Origin: an uncultured Eudoraea sp.
GTDB lineage: Bacteria; Bacteroidota; Bacteroidia; Flavobacteriales; Flavobacteriaceae
DNA: 64,000 nucleotides
Reading direction: 5' to 3'
NCBI GenBank assembly: GCA_947258405.1
Contig: CAMYIE010000004.1
Span: 62,001 to 126,000 of the forward strand
Of this stretch, positions 1 to 8,827 are shown in pieces. The translations under genes and the position numbers were made by a program. Within the stretch, counting starts at the first letter, position 1, and each line of letters opens with the position of its first letter. The notes beneath the pieces are model-generated. The model was not told the DNA's origin, did no database searches, and worked only from the letters and a program-made list of their open reading frames with translations.

Positions 1-1457
1 AAGAAAATACGAACTATGCAGGTAAGATTCTGATGGCCACGGTAAAAGGGGATGTACACGATATAGGAAAGAACATTGTGAGCGTAGTGCTGAGTTGTAA
101 TAACTATGAAATTATTGACCTGGGGGTGATGGTACCCCCTGAAAAGATCATTAAGGCAGCTCGTGAGCACCAGGTTGATATTATCGGTCTGAGCGGACTG
201 ATCACACCTTCCTTAGACGAAATGGTTTTCCTGGCTAAAGAAATGGAGCGACAGGAATTCCAGGTTCCGCTGCTCATCGGCGGGGCAACCACCAGCAAGG
301 CACATACAGCAGTGAAGATCGACACCCAATATAGCGCTTCGGTCGTACATGTAAATGATGCCTCCCGTGCGGTTACCGTTGTGGGCGATCTGTTGAATAA
401 AGAACATTCGAAGGCCTATAAGAATGGTATAAAGCTCGACTATGAGTCTTTTAGGGAAAAGTTCCTTGAACGCCGAAGAAAGAAGGAATACCTGACCATA
501 GAAGAGGCGAGGCACAACCGATTGAAAATCGATTGGTCTGCCGTGGTCACACCCCCTCCCAAAAAACCGGGAGTGCATATACTGAAAGATCTTGATTTAA
601 AAAACCTGGTGGACTATATCGACTGGACGCCTTTTTTCAGGAGTTGGGATCTGCATGGCAAGTACCCTCAGATCCTGGAGGACTCAGTTGTAGGAGAACA
701 GGCCAGGGATTTGTTTCGGGATGCAAAAAAGATGCTGGATGAGGTTATAAAGGATAAAAAACTTCAGGCCCAGGCTGTTTTTGGCATTTTTCCGGCAAAC
801 AGCCAGGGAGACGATATTGAATTGAATTCGTCAAAAGGAAATTTCAATTTCAGAACATTGCGGCAGCAGTTGAAGAAGAAACAGAGAATTCCCAATCTTG
901 CACTGGCCGATTTCATCGCAACCAAGCAGAGTGGTACCCAGGACTACGTGGGTTGTTTTTGTGTGACTGCAGGCTTTGGAACCAGGGCTCTGGCTGAGGA
1001 ATACGAAAAGAATATGGACGACTACAGCGCTATTATGATCAAGGCACTTGCAGATCGATTAGCCGAAGCATTTGCCGAGTATCTCCATGAATTGGTGCGG
1101 ACCGAATATTGGGGTTATGATGCAATAGAAGACCTTACTAACGAGGAATTAATAGGTGAGAAATATCGTGGGATCAGGCCGGCTCCGGGATATCCTGCAT
1201 GTCCTGATCACCTTGAGAAATTAACCATTTGGGAAGTGCTGGATGTGGAAGAAAATATAGGGGTGATCCTTACGGAGAATCTGGCCATGTGGCCCGCAGC
1301 AAGTGTAAGCGGATACTATTTTGCACACCCACAGGCTCGATATTTCGGTCTGGGCAAGATTCAAACGGATCAACTAGTTGATTATGCCAAGAGAAAAGGG
1401 ATCGATCTGGAAAAAGCTCGTAAATGGCTTGCGCCTGCTTTAAACGATAATTCATAA
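1..1457 (+). CDS. metH: Methionine synthase MetH, C-terminal part (5' end outside window)
   Basis: The reading frame is open to the window edge, so the gene starts outside. Visible are the cobalamin-binding domain, with DxHxxG (DVHDIG, bases 51-68) whose His is the lower axial cobalt ligand, followed by a Rossmann-like B12 domain, then the AdoMet-binding reactivation domain. The latter carries RPAPGYPACPDH near bases 1177-1212, the AdoMet contact segment of this family. The enzyme transfers a methyl group from methyl-tetrahydrofolate to homocysteine through cobalamin; the reactivation domain remethylates oxidised cofactor. In many Bacteroidota the homocysteine-binding part is a separate gene, and this cannot be judged here. 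metF follows after 80 bp and supplies the methyl-folate substrate. Confidence 0.97.
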   Translation, partial: ENTNYAGKILMATVKGDVHDIGKNIVSVVLSCNNYEIIDLGVMVPPEKIIKAAREHQVDIIGLSGLITPSLDEMVFLAKEMERQEFQVPLLIGGATTSKAHTAVKIDTQYSASVVHVNDASRAVTVVGDLLNKEHSKAYKNGIKLDYESFREKFLERRRKKEYLTIEEARHNRLKIDWSAVVTPPPKKPGVHILKDLDLKNLVDYIDWTPFFRSWDLHGKYPQILEDSVVGEQARDLFRDAKKMLDEVIKDKKLQAQAVFGIFPANSQGDDIELNSSKGNFNFRTLRQQLKKKQRIPNLALADFIATKQSGTQDYVGCFCVTAGFGTRALAEEYEKNMDDYSAIMIKALADRLAEAFAEYLHELVRTEYWGYDAIEDLTNEELIGEKYRGIRPAPGYPACPDHLEKLTIWEVLDVEENIGVILTENLAMWPAASVSGYYFAHPQARYFGLGKIQTDQLVDYAKRKGIDLEKARKWLAPALNDNS

Positions 1458-1537
1458 TTATAGATGATGATTTATACCGCCGTCCCGGTATTGATGCTGT
1501 ATTTGCCATTATCATCAACCAACAGTCAAAAGTAATA

Positions 1538-2491
1538 ATGAAAGTAACTGAACATATTAAACAAGCCAAGGGCCAAACACTGTTCTCTTTTGAGATCATC
1601 CCTCCTATAAAAGGACGAAGCATCACCGAGTTGCACCATAATATTGAGCCCCTGATGGAATTCAAACCGCCTTTTATCGATGTGACCACTTCGAGGGAAG
1701 AATATGTATATATCGATAGGGAAGGTTTACTTGATAAAAAGCTTACCCGTATGCGCCCGGGTACTGTAGGGATTTGCGCTTCAATCAAACACAAATTTGA
1801 TGTAGACACCATACCCCATGTTCTCTGTGGCGGATTTACCAAAGAAGAGACCGAATACCTTCTTGTGGACTGTCACTATCTCGGGATCGATAATATTATG
1901 GCACTCCGTGGAGATGCTATGAGAGAAGAAAAATATTTCGAACCAACAGAAGGGGGGCATTTATTTGCCTCAGATCTGGTACAACAGATAAGGAATCTAA
2001 GCTGTGGAAAGTACTTGCATGAGGTTATCGAAACCGATCATAATGCCGATTTCTGCATAGGCGTGGCAGGATATCCGGAAAAGCACATGGAAGCACCCTC
2101 ATTGAAAACTGATATAAAATGGTTAAAACATAAAATAGAACTTGGAGCAGACTATGTGGTGACCCAGATGTTTTTCGATAATAAAAAGTACTTTGAATTT
2201 GTAGAAGCAGCGCGCAAGGCTGGGATCGATGTCCCAATTATTCCTGGTGTAAAACCAATAGCGATCAAAAAACACCTTCAGATTTTACCACAGATCTTTA
2301 GGATCGATCTTCCTCAGGAACTCATCGATGCAATAGAAGCCTGTAAAAACAACAAGGAGGTGCGTCAGGTTGGAATCGAATGGGCGATTGAGCAGTCGAA
2401 AGAACTAAAGGCTGCAGGTGTACCAGTATTGCATTATTATTCGATGGGAAAGTCAGACAATATTAAATCGATTGCCGAGGCGATATTCTAA
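1538..2491 (+). CDS. metF: 5,10-methylenetetrahydrofolate reductase
   Basis: A 317-residue MetF, a FAD-dependent TIM barrel that reduces methylene-THF to methyl-THF for MetH. The N-terminal FSFEIIPP (residues 16-23) holds the catalytic Glu19, and ALRGD (122-126) is a folate/FAD-site motif of the family. Length is normal. It lies 80 bp downstream of metH on the same strand, so the two steps of methionine methyl supply are probably co-transcribed. The ATG at 1538 gives the usual family N terminus. Confidence 0.97.
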   Translation: MKVTEHIKQAKGQTLFSFEIIPPIKGRSITELHHNIEPLMEFKPPFIDVTTSREEYVYIDREGLLDKKLTRMRPGTVGICASIKHKFDVDTIPHVLCGGFTKEETEYLLVDCHYLGIDNIMALRGDAMREEKYFEPTEGGHLFASDLVQQIRNLSCGKYLHEVIETDHNADFCIGVAGYPEKHMEAPSLKTDIKWLKHKIELGADYVVTQMFFDNKKYFEFVEAARKAGIDVPIIPGVKPIAIKKHLQILPQIFRIDLPQELIDAIEACKNNKEVRQVGIEWAIEQSKELKAAGVPVLHYYSMGKSDNIKSIAEAIF

Positions 2492-2549
2492 TCCTCTTTT
2501 CAATTAATCCATTCCCTTAGCTTTTCTGCAGACAATTCCGTCAAATAGC

Positions 2550-2557
2550 TACATTTG
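2550..2557 (+). promoter_or_regulatory. Candidate -7 promoter element (TACATTTG)
   Basis: TACATTTG fits the Bacteroidota -7 consensus TAnnTTTG. It lies only 7 bp before the ATG at 2564, so a transcript starting from it would be almost leaderless. No clear TTG is seen at the expected -33 distance, which lowers confidence. Confidence 0.4.
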
Positions 2558-2563
2558 CACCCC

Positions 2564-3661
2564 ATGAACTCCCGGTTAATATATTGGTTGTTTTTTTCAA
2601 CTCTTTTTTGTTCAGCTCAATCAGAAGAAGAAACGAAAAAGTATTCTGTTGAAGCAAGTGCCTATTACGGGTCTGTCCTTCGTCACAATTCTGATGTTAC
2701 GCATCTGATTACCGATCACCCTAGCGGCTTTATTCTCGGATTAAACAGAAAGAGATTTGGATATAATGATTGGGAGCAGGTTTACGGATATCCCGACACC
2801 GGACTAACTTTTGTATATCAGGACATGAAGAACCCTGCATTAGGCCATAATTTTAGCCTGTATGCTCACTATAACTTCTACTTTTTCAAACGTAATCTTC
2901 AGTTTAGGATTGGGCAGGGCCTGGCATATACGACCAATCCATATGATAAGAATGAGAACTTTAGGAATAATGCCTACGGTTCAAGCATTATGAGTTCCAC
3001 CTTTTTAATGCTGAATTACCATAAGGAAAGAATTGTGAAAAGGTTGGGTATTAAAGCAGGACTTTCGGTAATTCATTATTCGAACGCCAATGTGAAGGCG
3101 CCCAATACCTCGACCAATACCCTGGCCTTTCACGCCGGAATTGTATATAATTTGGACGATGAGGAGAACACTGAGTTTATACGTAATGAACTGCCTAAAA
3201 TTACGGAGCCAATTCGCTATAATCTGGCTTTTAGAAGTGGTGTCAATGAAAGTGATGTCGTAAACTCGGGTCAGTTTCCATTTTATATTTTTTCATTCTA
3301 TGCAGACAAACGTATAGGACGTGCCAGTGCTTTTCAGTTGGGGACCGATGTTTTCTTTTCTAATTTTTTAAAAGAACTCATTCGCTATCAATCGATCTCA
3401 TTCCCTGAACTCGCGGTGGCCGCTGATACAGACTTTAAACGGATAGGGCTGTTTTTTGGGCATGAATTGTTTATTTCCAGATTGAGTATCATTACTCAAC
3501 TGGGATATTATGTATACTATCCATTCGATTTTGAAGGAAGGACCTATATTCGGGTGGGTTTAAAACACTATTTCGGCAAAAAATGGTTTGGTGCAATTAG
3601 CCTCAAATCACATGCCGCTGCCGCTGAGGCCGTGGAATTTGGAATTGGGATAAGACTATAA
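2564..3661 (+). CDS. Acyloxyacyl hydrolase / lipid A deacylase (PagL-like) family outer-membrane protein
   Basis: About 365 residues with an N-terminal signal peptide (MNSRLIYWLFFSTLFCSAQ) followed by alternating aromatic/polar strands typical of an outer-membrane beta barrel. The segment IHYSN, followed by N-x-K-APNTSTN, resembles the PagL catalytic region, where His and Ser of an H-x-S motif act with a Glu to remove the 3-O-acyl chain of lipid A. PagL itself is about half this length, but longer flavobacterial relatives carry the same annotation. An upstream in-frame TTG at 2555 is possible; the ATG at 2564 is preferred because it begins the signal peptide. The deacylase role is an inference from one motif and the fold pattern. 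Confidence 0.65.
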   Translation: MNSRLIYWLFFSTLFCSAQSEEETKKYSVEASAYYGSVLRHNSDVTHLITDHPSGFILGLNRKRFGYNDWEQVYGYPDTGLTFVYQDMKNPALGHNFSLYAHYNFYFFKRNLQFRIGQGLAYTTNPYDKNENFRNNAYGSSIMSSTFLMLNYHKERIVKRLGIKAGLSVIHYSNANVKAPNTSTNTLAFHAGIVYNLDDEENTEFIRNELPKITEPIRYNLAFRSGVNESDVVNSGQFPFYIFSFYADKRIGRASAFQLGTDVFFSNFLKELIRYQSISFPELAVAADTDFKRIGLFFGHELFISRLSIITQLGYYVYYPFDFEGRTYIRVGLKHYFGKKWFGAISLKSHAAAAEAVEFGIGIRL

Positions 3662-3665
3662 AAAG

Positions 3666-4463
3666 ATGATACTGATAAATACTTTTAAAAATATTGTTTC
3701 GCGTCAATGGAGCGCATATCCACTGCTGTTGATATATATTGGTCTTGCCATTTCCTGTAACGGGGAAGATGTGCCAGCCTGTTTTAGAAATGAAGGAAAT
3801 ATTGTAAGGGAAGAAGTACTGGTCGATGCCTTTGACCGTATTACCGTATTTGAGAATCTCGAATTGATCCTGGTACCAGGTGTGGAACAGAGAGTAGAAA
3901 TTGAGACTGGCGAATTTTTGCGAAAAGAGGTTAGTGCCAAGGTCGATGATGGACGGTTGCTATTGCGCAACAACATCAGTTGTAATTTTGTCAGAGATTA
4001 TGGGCTTACCAAAATTTATGTGACTTCTCCAGATTTGGTTGAGATAAGGAGCAGTTCCGGTTACCCCATCCGCGGTGAAGGTACACTCGCGTATACCGAT
4101 ATTTTGTTGATTTCGGAAAGTTTCCTGGATTCCGAATCGGAGACGACAGACGGTTCTTTCGATCTGGACCTGAATTCGGAGTCTGTCCGGATCGTGGTGA
4201 ACGGGATTGCCTATTTCCAACTAGTGGGCAGTACGGACAACCTGGATATTACCATTGCTGCAGGTGATTCCCGGATCGAGGCCGAATCTCTTGTGGTTCA
4301 AAATATCGCTTTAGATCACCGGGGATCGAATGATATCAGGATTAACCCTCAGGAGAGCTTAACAGGCGTCATCAGGGGTGTCGGTGATGTGATCAGTGTT
4401 AACCGACCCGATAGCGTTGATGTTGAGGTACTTTTCAGGGGGCAGTTGATTTTTGAGGACTAA
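3666..4463 (+). CDS. Head-GIN domain (DUF2807) putative lipoprotein
   Basis: 265 residues. A hydrophobic N terminus ends in LAISC, a lipobox, so the mature protein is probably a lipoprotein beginning at that Cys. The rest (FDRITVFENLELILVPG...VEIETGE...) follows the DUF2807 pattern: a short strand pair, then a beta-helix-like repeat of SSG and GSGD-type turns. Such proteins are abundant in Bacteroidota and their molecular function is not established. It starts 4 bp after the PagL-like gene and is likely co-transcribed with it. A paralogue without a lipobox lies at 10927-11601. Confidence 0.75.
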   Translation: MILINTFKNIVSRQWSAYPLLLIYIGLAISCNGEDVPACFRNEGNIVREEVLVDAFDRITVFENLELILVPGVEQRVEIETGEFLRKEVSAKVDDGRLLLRNNISCNFVRDYGLTKIYVTSPDLVEIRSSSGYPIRGEGTLAYTDILLISESFLDSESETTDGSFDLDLNSESVRIVVNGIAYFQLVGSTDNLDITIAAGDSRIEAESLVVQNIALDHRGSNDIRINPQESLTGVIRGVGDVISVNRPDSVDVEVLFRGQLIFED

Positions 4464-4497
4464 AATGACTGATTCTATCTCGGGAATAAAATGAAAA

Positions 4498-5583
4498 TTG
4501 AAACCACTAATTAAATATATTGGGGATTTATTGGCCAGATTTCAAATCCTGGGCACTGACCATTCCCTTGGTTCAAGGGTTGAGGCCGAAACACTTCTGA
4601 ATAAGCTGGTAAGCGATAGGAAAGTACCCGGAATGGCCATTAGTGTTCTTAAGGATGGTCTGTTGTTCTATCAGAAAGGATTTGGCCATGCCCGGATTGA
4701 AAGTGACCACAGGATCGATCCTGAATCCACACTCTTCAGGGCTGCCAGTGCATCTAAACCCATCGCTGCTACAGCATTGGCTAAAATGATAAAAGAGCGG
4801 ATCATAGATCTCGATGCTCCTTTTCATCACTATGTACCCTATTTCCCAAAAAAAGAATACGAATTTACAATCAGGCAACTCGCCTCCCATACAGCTGGAA
4901 TCAGAGGCTATAAAGGCAAGGAATATGCATTGAACAAACCTTATAGCATAAAGGAAAGCCTTGTGGTCTTTCAAAATGATCCTCTTTTATTCAGACCTGG
5001 AACAGCCTATCTCTACAATAGTTTTGATTGGGTACTTGTATCGCTTGCGATGCAAGAGGCAAGTGGTTTGCCCTTTGAAGCCTATGTGAAAGAAAAAGTC
5101 CTAAATCCTCTGGGGATGAGAAAAACAAAACCAGAAATTCCAAATGCGGAGGAAAAAGATCAGGCCTGGTTTTATACCAAAAGGAAAATTGGTTTCAAAA
5201 AAGCAGTAGAAGTAGATAATCGCTATAAATTGGCCGGCGGAGGCTATTTGAGCACTTCGGCCGACCTTGTACGTCTGGGGCAATCTTACCTGGACTTTAC
5301 ATTTCTCGATCCACAAATAAGCAGCCAGTTTTTAACACCTTCCATTATCGATGGAAAATCAACTTATTATGGCTTGGGTTGGGAGGTGAGTACTCATAAG
5401 GAAGGTCATCCTTATTTTGGGCATACCGGAAATAGTATTGGTGGATATAGTAATTTTTATGTCTATCCCGAAAATAAAATGGTAGTGGCAATCCTGATCA
5501 ATTGTACTGATCCCAAAATACAGCATCTCCTGGATCATATAATATCGATCTGGTTGGGAAAAAATACGCGCGCCGAACCTTAA
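4498..5583 (+). CDS. Serine hydrolase, beta-lactamase/penicillin-binding family (S12, LACTB-like)
   Basis: 361 residues starting at a TTG codon, with no evident signal peptide. SASKP gives the SxxK catalytic Ser and Lys; AYLYNSFDWVLVS occupies the place of the catalytic Tyr motif, reading Y-N-S rather than the common Y-S-N, closer to the LACTB-type Y-S-x form; GHTGNSIGG is the HTG third motif. These enzymes are D-amino acid peptidases or esterases, and the substrate here is unknown. The stop codon interlocks with the stop of the convergent gldA gene (TTAA, 5580-5583). Confidence 0.85.
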   Translation: MKPLIKYIGDLLARFQILGTDHSLGSRVEAETLLNKLVSDRKVPGMAISVLKDGLLFYQKGFGHARIESDHRIDPESTLFRAASASKPIAATALAKMIKERIIDLDAPFHHYVPYFPKKEYEFTIRQLASHTAGIRGYKGKEYALNKPYSIKESLVVFQNDPLLFRPGTAYLYNSFDWVLVSLAMQEASGLPFEAYVKEKVLNPLGMRKTKPEIPNAEEKDQAWFYTKRKIGFKKAVEVDNRYKLAGGGYLSTSADLVRLGQSYLDFTFLDPQISSQFLTPSIIDGKSTYYGLGWEVSTHKEGHPYFGHTGNSIGGYSNFYVYPENKMVVAILINCTDPKIQHLLDHIISIWLGKNTRAEP

Positions 5584-6473
5584 GAGGTTACTTCCAGAAA
5601 AAGCGTTTCAAGATTCTTGTTTTTCCTGCTGAGTTGTAAGGTTTTTAGTTGGTTGTCATGCGCAAAATCGAAGACAACCGGTCTCATATCCTGCCCGGTA
5701 GCGAAGTTGATCTCATATACAAAGCCAGCGATGTTCCGAACCGTTTTCACATGCGGGAGTCTGTTGAGAAGAACTTCCTCCACTCGATAATCGAATTCCA
5801 CTTCGATAATTTGATCATCGTTAGCCCGCAAATCTGCCAGTGTTGAGTTGGCTACCAGTTCACCTTTGTTGATGATCAGCACCCGATCGCACATGGCCTC
5901 CACTTCCTTGAGGATATGTGTCGAAAGCAACACGGTTTTTTCCTTGCCGATAGTTCTGATCAGTTTTCTTATTTCAATAAGTTGATTGGGATCTAATCCT
6001 GTGGTTGGTTCATCGAGGATAAGCACTTCAGGGTCATGTAATAAAGCTGCAGCAAGGCCTATCCGTTGTCGGTAACCTTTAGATAGTTGACCAATTTTTT
6101 TATGAGCTTCCACGGCCAGACCCGTTTCATCTATCACCTGATCGATCCTGTTTGCAGGAATTTGATATAAGGAGGCATGAAAAGACAGATATTCCCTCAC
6201 ATACATTTCCAGGTATAGCGGATTGTGCTCTGGCAGGTATCCTATGCTGCTACGGGCCTTTTTGCTTTCTGTAACAACATCATAGCCGTTCACCTTTGCA
6301 AGACCACTATCCGCGTTGCTGTAGGTGGTCAGAATACGCATCATGGTCGTTTTTCCGGCTCCGTTAGGTCCCAGAAATCCTGTTATTTCTCCTTTCTTAA
6401 TGGAAAAGGAAATATTGTTCAATGCTTTTTGGTTGCCAAACGACTTGGTAATGTTCTCTGCGTGTATAGACAT
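5580..6473 (-). CDS. gldA: Gliding motility ABC transporter ATP-binding subunit GldA
   Basis: 297 residues. Walker A GPNGAGKTT (35-43), ABC signature LSKGYRQRI (130-138) and Walker B with the catalytic Glu, VLILDEP (150-156). The C-terminal 80 residues (regulatory region ending LETLFLEVTS) match the GldA type. In Flavobacterium, GldA works with the membrane proteins GldF and GldG in gliding; neither partner is in this window. It stands alone, convergent with the serine hydrolase and divergent from the aromatic operon. Confidence 0.88.
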   Translation of the reverse strand: MSIHAENITKSFGNQKALNNISFSIKKGEITGFLGPNGAGKTTMMRILTTYSNADSGLAKVNGYDVVTESKKARSSIGYLPEHNPLYLEMYVREYLSFHASLYQIPANRIDQVIDETGLAVEAHKKIGQLSKGYRQRIGLAAALLHDPEVLILDEPTTGLDPNQLIEIRKLIRTIGKEKTVLLSTHILKEVEAMCDRVLIINKGELVANSTLADLRANDDQIIEVEFDYRVEEVLLNRLPHVKTVRNIAGFVYEINFATGQDMRPVVFDFAHDNQLKTLQLSRKNKNLETLFLEVTS

Positions 6474-6658
6474 TTCAAAACTTTCTTGGGATAAAAATAA
6501 ACAATGGAATACTGATCTTTATGCTATACCCCCAATTTTAATCGGATTTTCCATACCAAGTTGATAATAAATTCATTATTCTCAATAATATATAGATGTA
6601 AAGAGTTTTTCTTTAAGAAGAGAGTCTTATCGTAGAAAATTCAAAAAAAGAAAGCCCG

Positions 6659-6692
6659 TTTGTGGCATTTTTAAAATTAATAGCTACTTTAG
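6659..6692 (+). promoter_or_regulatory. Candidate promoter of the aromatic operon leader
   Basis: TTTG at 6659-6662 and TACTTTAG at 6685-6692 (one mismatch to TAnnTTTG) are 22 bp apart, acceptable for the Bacteroidota primary sigma factor. Transcription would start a few bases downstream, just before the leader peptide ATG at 6712, as needed for an attenuator. Confidence 0.45.
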
Positions 6693-6711
6693 CTCACTCA
6701 AATTAAGAATA

Positions 6712-6783
6712 ATGACTAGTAATTATTTCTGGAATGGGTTTTATTTTTACTTCTTTTTTGAAAGAGGTACGGGACTGTTTTAG
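6712..6783 (+). CDS. Aromatic leader peptide (pheA operon attenuator)
   Basis: A 23-codon open frame, ATG to TAG. Of its 23 residues, 7 are Phe, 3 Tyr and 1 Trp; the core is NYFWNGFYFYFFF. That is the composition expected of a leader peptide whose translation senses charged tRNA-Phe, tRNA-Tyr and tRNA-Trp. It lies 68 bp upstream of the pheA start, ends just before the attenuator hairpin, and its last codons (6769-6777) contain the antiterminator arm. It is too short for ordinary gene calling. Role inferred from composition and position; the reading frame is seen directly. Confidence 0.8.
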   Translation: MTSNYFWNGFYFYFFFERGTGLF

Positions 6784-6818
6784 ATAATTACTCACATGAT
6801 ATCATAATGAAGTCCCGT
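6769..6818 (+). promoter_or_regulatory. Antiterminator pairing of the aromatic attenuator
   Basis: ACGGGACT (6769-6776, inside the leader peptide) is perfectly complementary to AGTCCCGT (6811-6818), which is also the left arm of the terminator. The two pairings exclude each other. A ribosome stalled on the Phe/Tyr codons (6739-6759) would leave the first arm free and allow antitermination; a ribosome reaching the stop codon (6781-6783) would cover it and let the terminator form. A small palindrome ATGATATCAT (6796-6805) sits in the loop. Confidence 0.75.
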
Positions 6819-6839
6819 TTAAACCGGGACTTTTTTTTT
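6810..6839 (+). terminator. Attenuator terminator upstream of pheA
   Basis: The arms AAGTCCCG (6810-6817) and CGGGACTT (6825-6832) form an 8-bp stem around a 7-nt loop, followed by an unbroken run of 9 T (6831-6839). This is a strong intrinsic terminator placed between the leader peptide and pheA. Confidence 0.85.
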
Positions 6840-6851
6840 GAATTGATTTTT

Positions 6852-7679
6852 ATGGGACCAAAAGTTGCCATACAGGGAATAAAGGGCTCTAACCACCACC
6901 AGGTGGCTAAGGAGTTTTTTGGACCTGATATCGAATTGGTGGAATGCCTGTCTTTTCATGGTCTGGTGGATGTACTATTGAATAAGGAAGCGGATAAAGG
7001 GATCATGGCGATCGAGAATTCCATCGCCGGTTCAATACTTCCAAACTATTCTCTGTTGTACGACAACAACCTGCATATTATAGGGGAGCACTATCTAAAC
7101 ATTCACCACAACCTCATGGTACTCAACGGCCAGGAATTATCGGAAATAAGAGAAGTACGCTCGCACCCCATGGCATTGCTTCAATGCCGCGAATACCTGA
7201 AACGGCAGCCACATATTAAGATGGTAGAGGACGTGGATACGGCAGAGACAGCACGACAAATCCAGGAAAACAAAATAAAAGGAATCGCTGCTATTGCTCC
7301 AAAGGCCGCTGCCGAACTCTATGATTTGGAGATAATCGCTCCAGAAATCCAAACGATTAAAAACAACTCCACCCGATTTATAGTGGTCAAGACCAAGAAT
7401 AAGGTTCTTCCGAAGGAGGATAACAATAAGGCTTCATTGCGATTTATCACTGATCATAAAAGGGGAAGTTTAGCGACGGTGTTGAATGTGATGAGTGATT
7501 GTAATCTAAACCTGACCAAGATCCAATCGCTTCCCGTTATCAAGACCCCCTGGAAATATGCATTTTTTGTTGATGTTACTTTCGATGAGTACGAACATTT
7601 TGCCAAATCCAAAGCATTGATCGAGATAATGACCGAGGACTTCAAGGTATTGGGGGAATACAAAAACGCACGACTATGA
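6852..7679 (+). CDS. pheA: Prephenate dehydratase
   Basis: 275 residues from the ATG at 6852 (MGPKVAIQGIKGSNHHQ). Converts prephenate to phenylpyruvate in phenylalanine synthesis. The dehydratase domain carries AIENSIAGS and the T-R-F motif (NNSTRFIVV); a C-terminal ACT domain (about 195-275, beginning with SLRFITDHKRGSLATVLNV) is the usual Phe-sensing module. An in-frame ATG at 6807 would add 15 residues, but that stretch is the attenuator hairpin and its translation does not belong to the family, so 6852 is chosen. The stop overlaps the aminotransferase start by 4 bp (ATGA). Confidence 0.95.
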   Translation: MGPKVAIQGIKGSNHHQVAKEFFGPDIELVECLSFHGLVDVLLNKEADKGIMAIENSIAGSILPNYSLLYDNNLHIIGEHYLNIHHNLMVLNGQELSEIREVRSHPMALLQCREYLKRQPHIKMVEDVDTAETARQIQENKIKGIAAIAPKAAAELYDLEIIAPEIQTIKNNSTRFIVVKTKNKVLPKEDNNKASLRFITDHKRGSLATVLNVMSDCNLNLTKIQSLPVIKTPWKYAFFVDVTFDEYEHFAKSKALIEIMTEDFKVLGEYKNARL

Positions 7680-8827
7680 TCGATACGGCAGACAGATTAC
7701 ATACCGTTGAGGAATATTACTTCTCGAAGAAATTGAGGGAGGTTCGCGGCTTAATCGTAAAAGGCAAACCCATTATAAATATGGGGATCGGCAGTCCCGA
7801 TCTGGCGCCTTCAGATGCTGTTATCAGCTCATTTCAGGCTTCAGTGAAAGATGCCGGCGCTCACCAATATCAGAGTTATCAGGGGCTTCCCGAATTGAGG
7901 GAAACCATCGCTTCATTTTACAAATCGAAATTTGGTGTTCAGACCAATCCGGATCGGGAGATTCTTCCTCTGATGGGTTCCAAGGAGGGGATAATGCACA
8001 TTAGCATGGCTTTTCTTAACAGCGGTGACGAGGTATTGATTCCCAACCCGGGTTACCCCACATATGCGGCAGTGACCAGGTTAGTGGGCGGTAAACCCAG
8101 GTTTTATGATCTCATGGCTTCTAATAACTGGTTCCCCGACCTTGAAGCACTTCAGAGACAAGATCTCAGCGCTGTTAAACTGATGTGGGTAAGCTATCCG
8201 CATATGCCTACAGGAGCTACTGCAAGTTTGTCACAACTGGAGGAGCTGGTTCGATTCGCCAAACAGAATCAGATCCTTTTGGTAAATGATAACCCTTATA
8301 GTTTTGTACTGAGTAAGAACCCCTTAAGTCTGTTGGCGGTAGAAGGGGCTAAGTCTACAGCTCTCGAACTGAACTCGTTGAGTAAAACCTTTAATATGGC
8401 TGGCTGGCGTGTGGGGATGGTACTGGGAGATCAGGCCCATATTGAAGCTATTTTAAAAGTAAAAAGCAATATGGATTCGGGTATGTTCTATGGCATCCAG
8501 AAAGGAGCAATCGTGGCTTTGAAGAGCGGTAAGGAATGGTTCGAACAGCTCGATGCCATCTATGATGAACGTCGAAAGCTTATGTACGAACTCGCCGATA
8601 TACTGGGCTGTACCTATGATGTAAATGCCGTTGGGATGTTTGTCTGGGCCAGGTTGCCTGATGACGCGCCCGATTCGGAAACATTTATCGATGAGGTTTT
8701 GTATCAAAAAGATATTTTTATCGCCCCGGGCACCGTATTTGGGTCAAATGGCGAAGGCTATATCCGTTTCTCACTATGTGTGAAAAAGGAAAAGATCGTT
8801 GAAGCCATAGAAAGGTTTAAGTTATGA
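7676..8827 (+). CDS. Class I/II PLP-dependent aminotransferase (aromatic operon)
   Basis: 383 residues, fold type I. NSLSKTFNMAGWRVG holds the PLP Lys, and WVSYPHMPTGA and NDNPYSF are cofactor-site segments. It sits between pheA and tyrA with 4-bp overlaps on both sides, so it most likely transaminates phenylpyruvate and 4-hydroxyphenylpyruvate (or prephenate) in the last steps of Phe and Tyr synthesis. The exact substrate cannot be read from sequence. Confidence 0.9.
   Translation: MIDTADRLHTVEEYYFSKKLREVRGLIVKGKPIINMGIGSPDLAPSDAVISSFQASVKDAGAHQYQSYQGLPELRETIASFYKSKFGVQTNPDREILPLMGSKEGIMHISMAFLNSGDEVLIPNPGYPTYAAVTRLVGGKPRFYDLMASNNWFPDLEALQRQDLSAVKLMWVSYPHMPTGATASLSQLEELVRFAKQNQILLVNDNPYSFVLSKNPLSLLAVEGAKSTALELNSLSKTFNMAGWRVGMVLGDQAHIEAILKVKSNMDSGMFYGIQKGAIVALKSGKEWFEQLDAIYDERRKLMYELADILGCTYDVNAVGMFVWARLPDDAPDSETFIDEVLYQKDIFIAPGTVFGSNGEGYIRFSLCVKKEKIVEAIERFKL

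Noticed and set aside
6807-6851. N-terminal extension of PheA from ATG 6807
   Set aside because: The 15 codons lie in the attenuator terminator hairpin and poly-T tract, and their translation (with FFF) has no family similarity; the ATG at 6852 begins the conserved N terminus.
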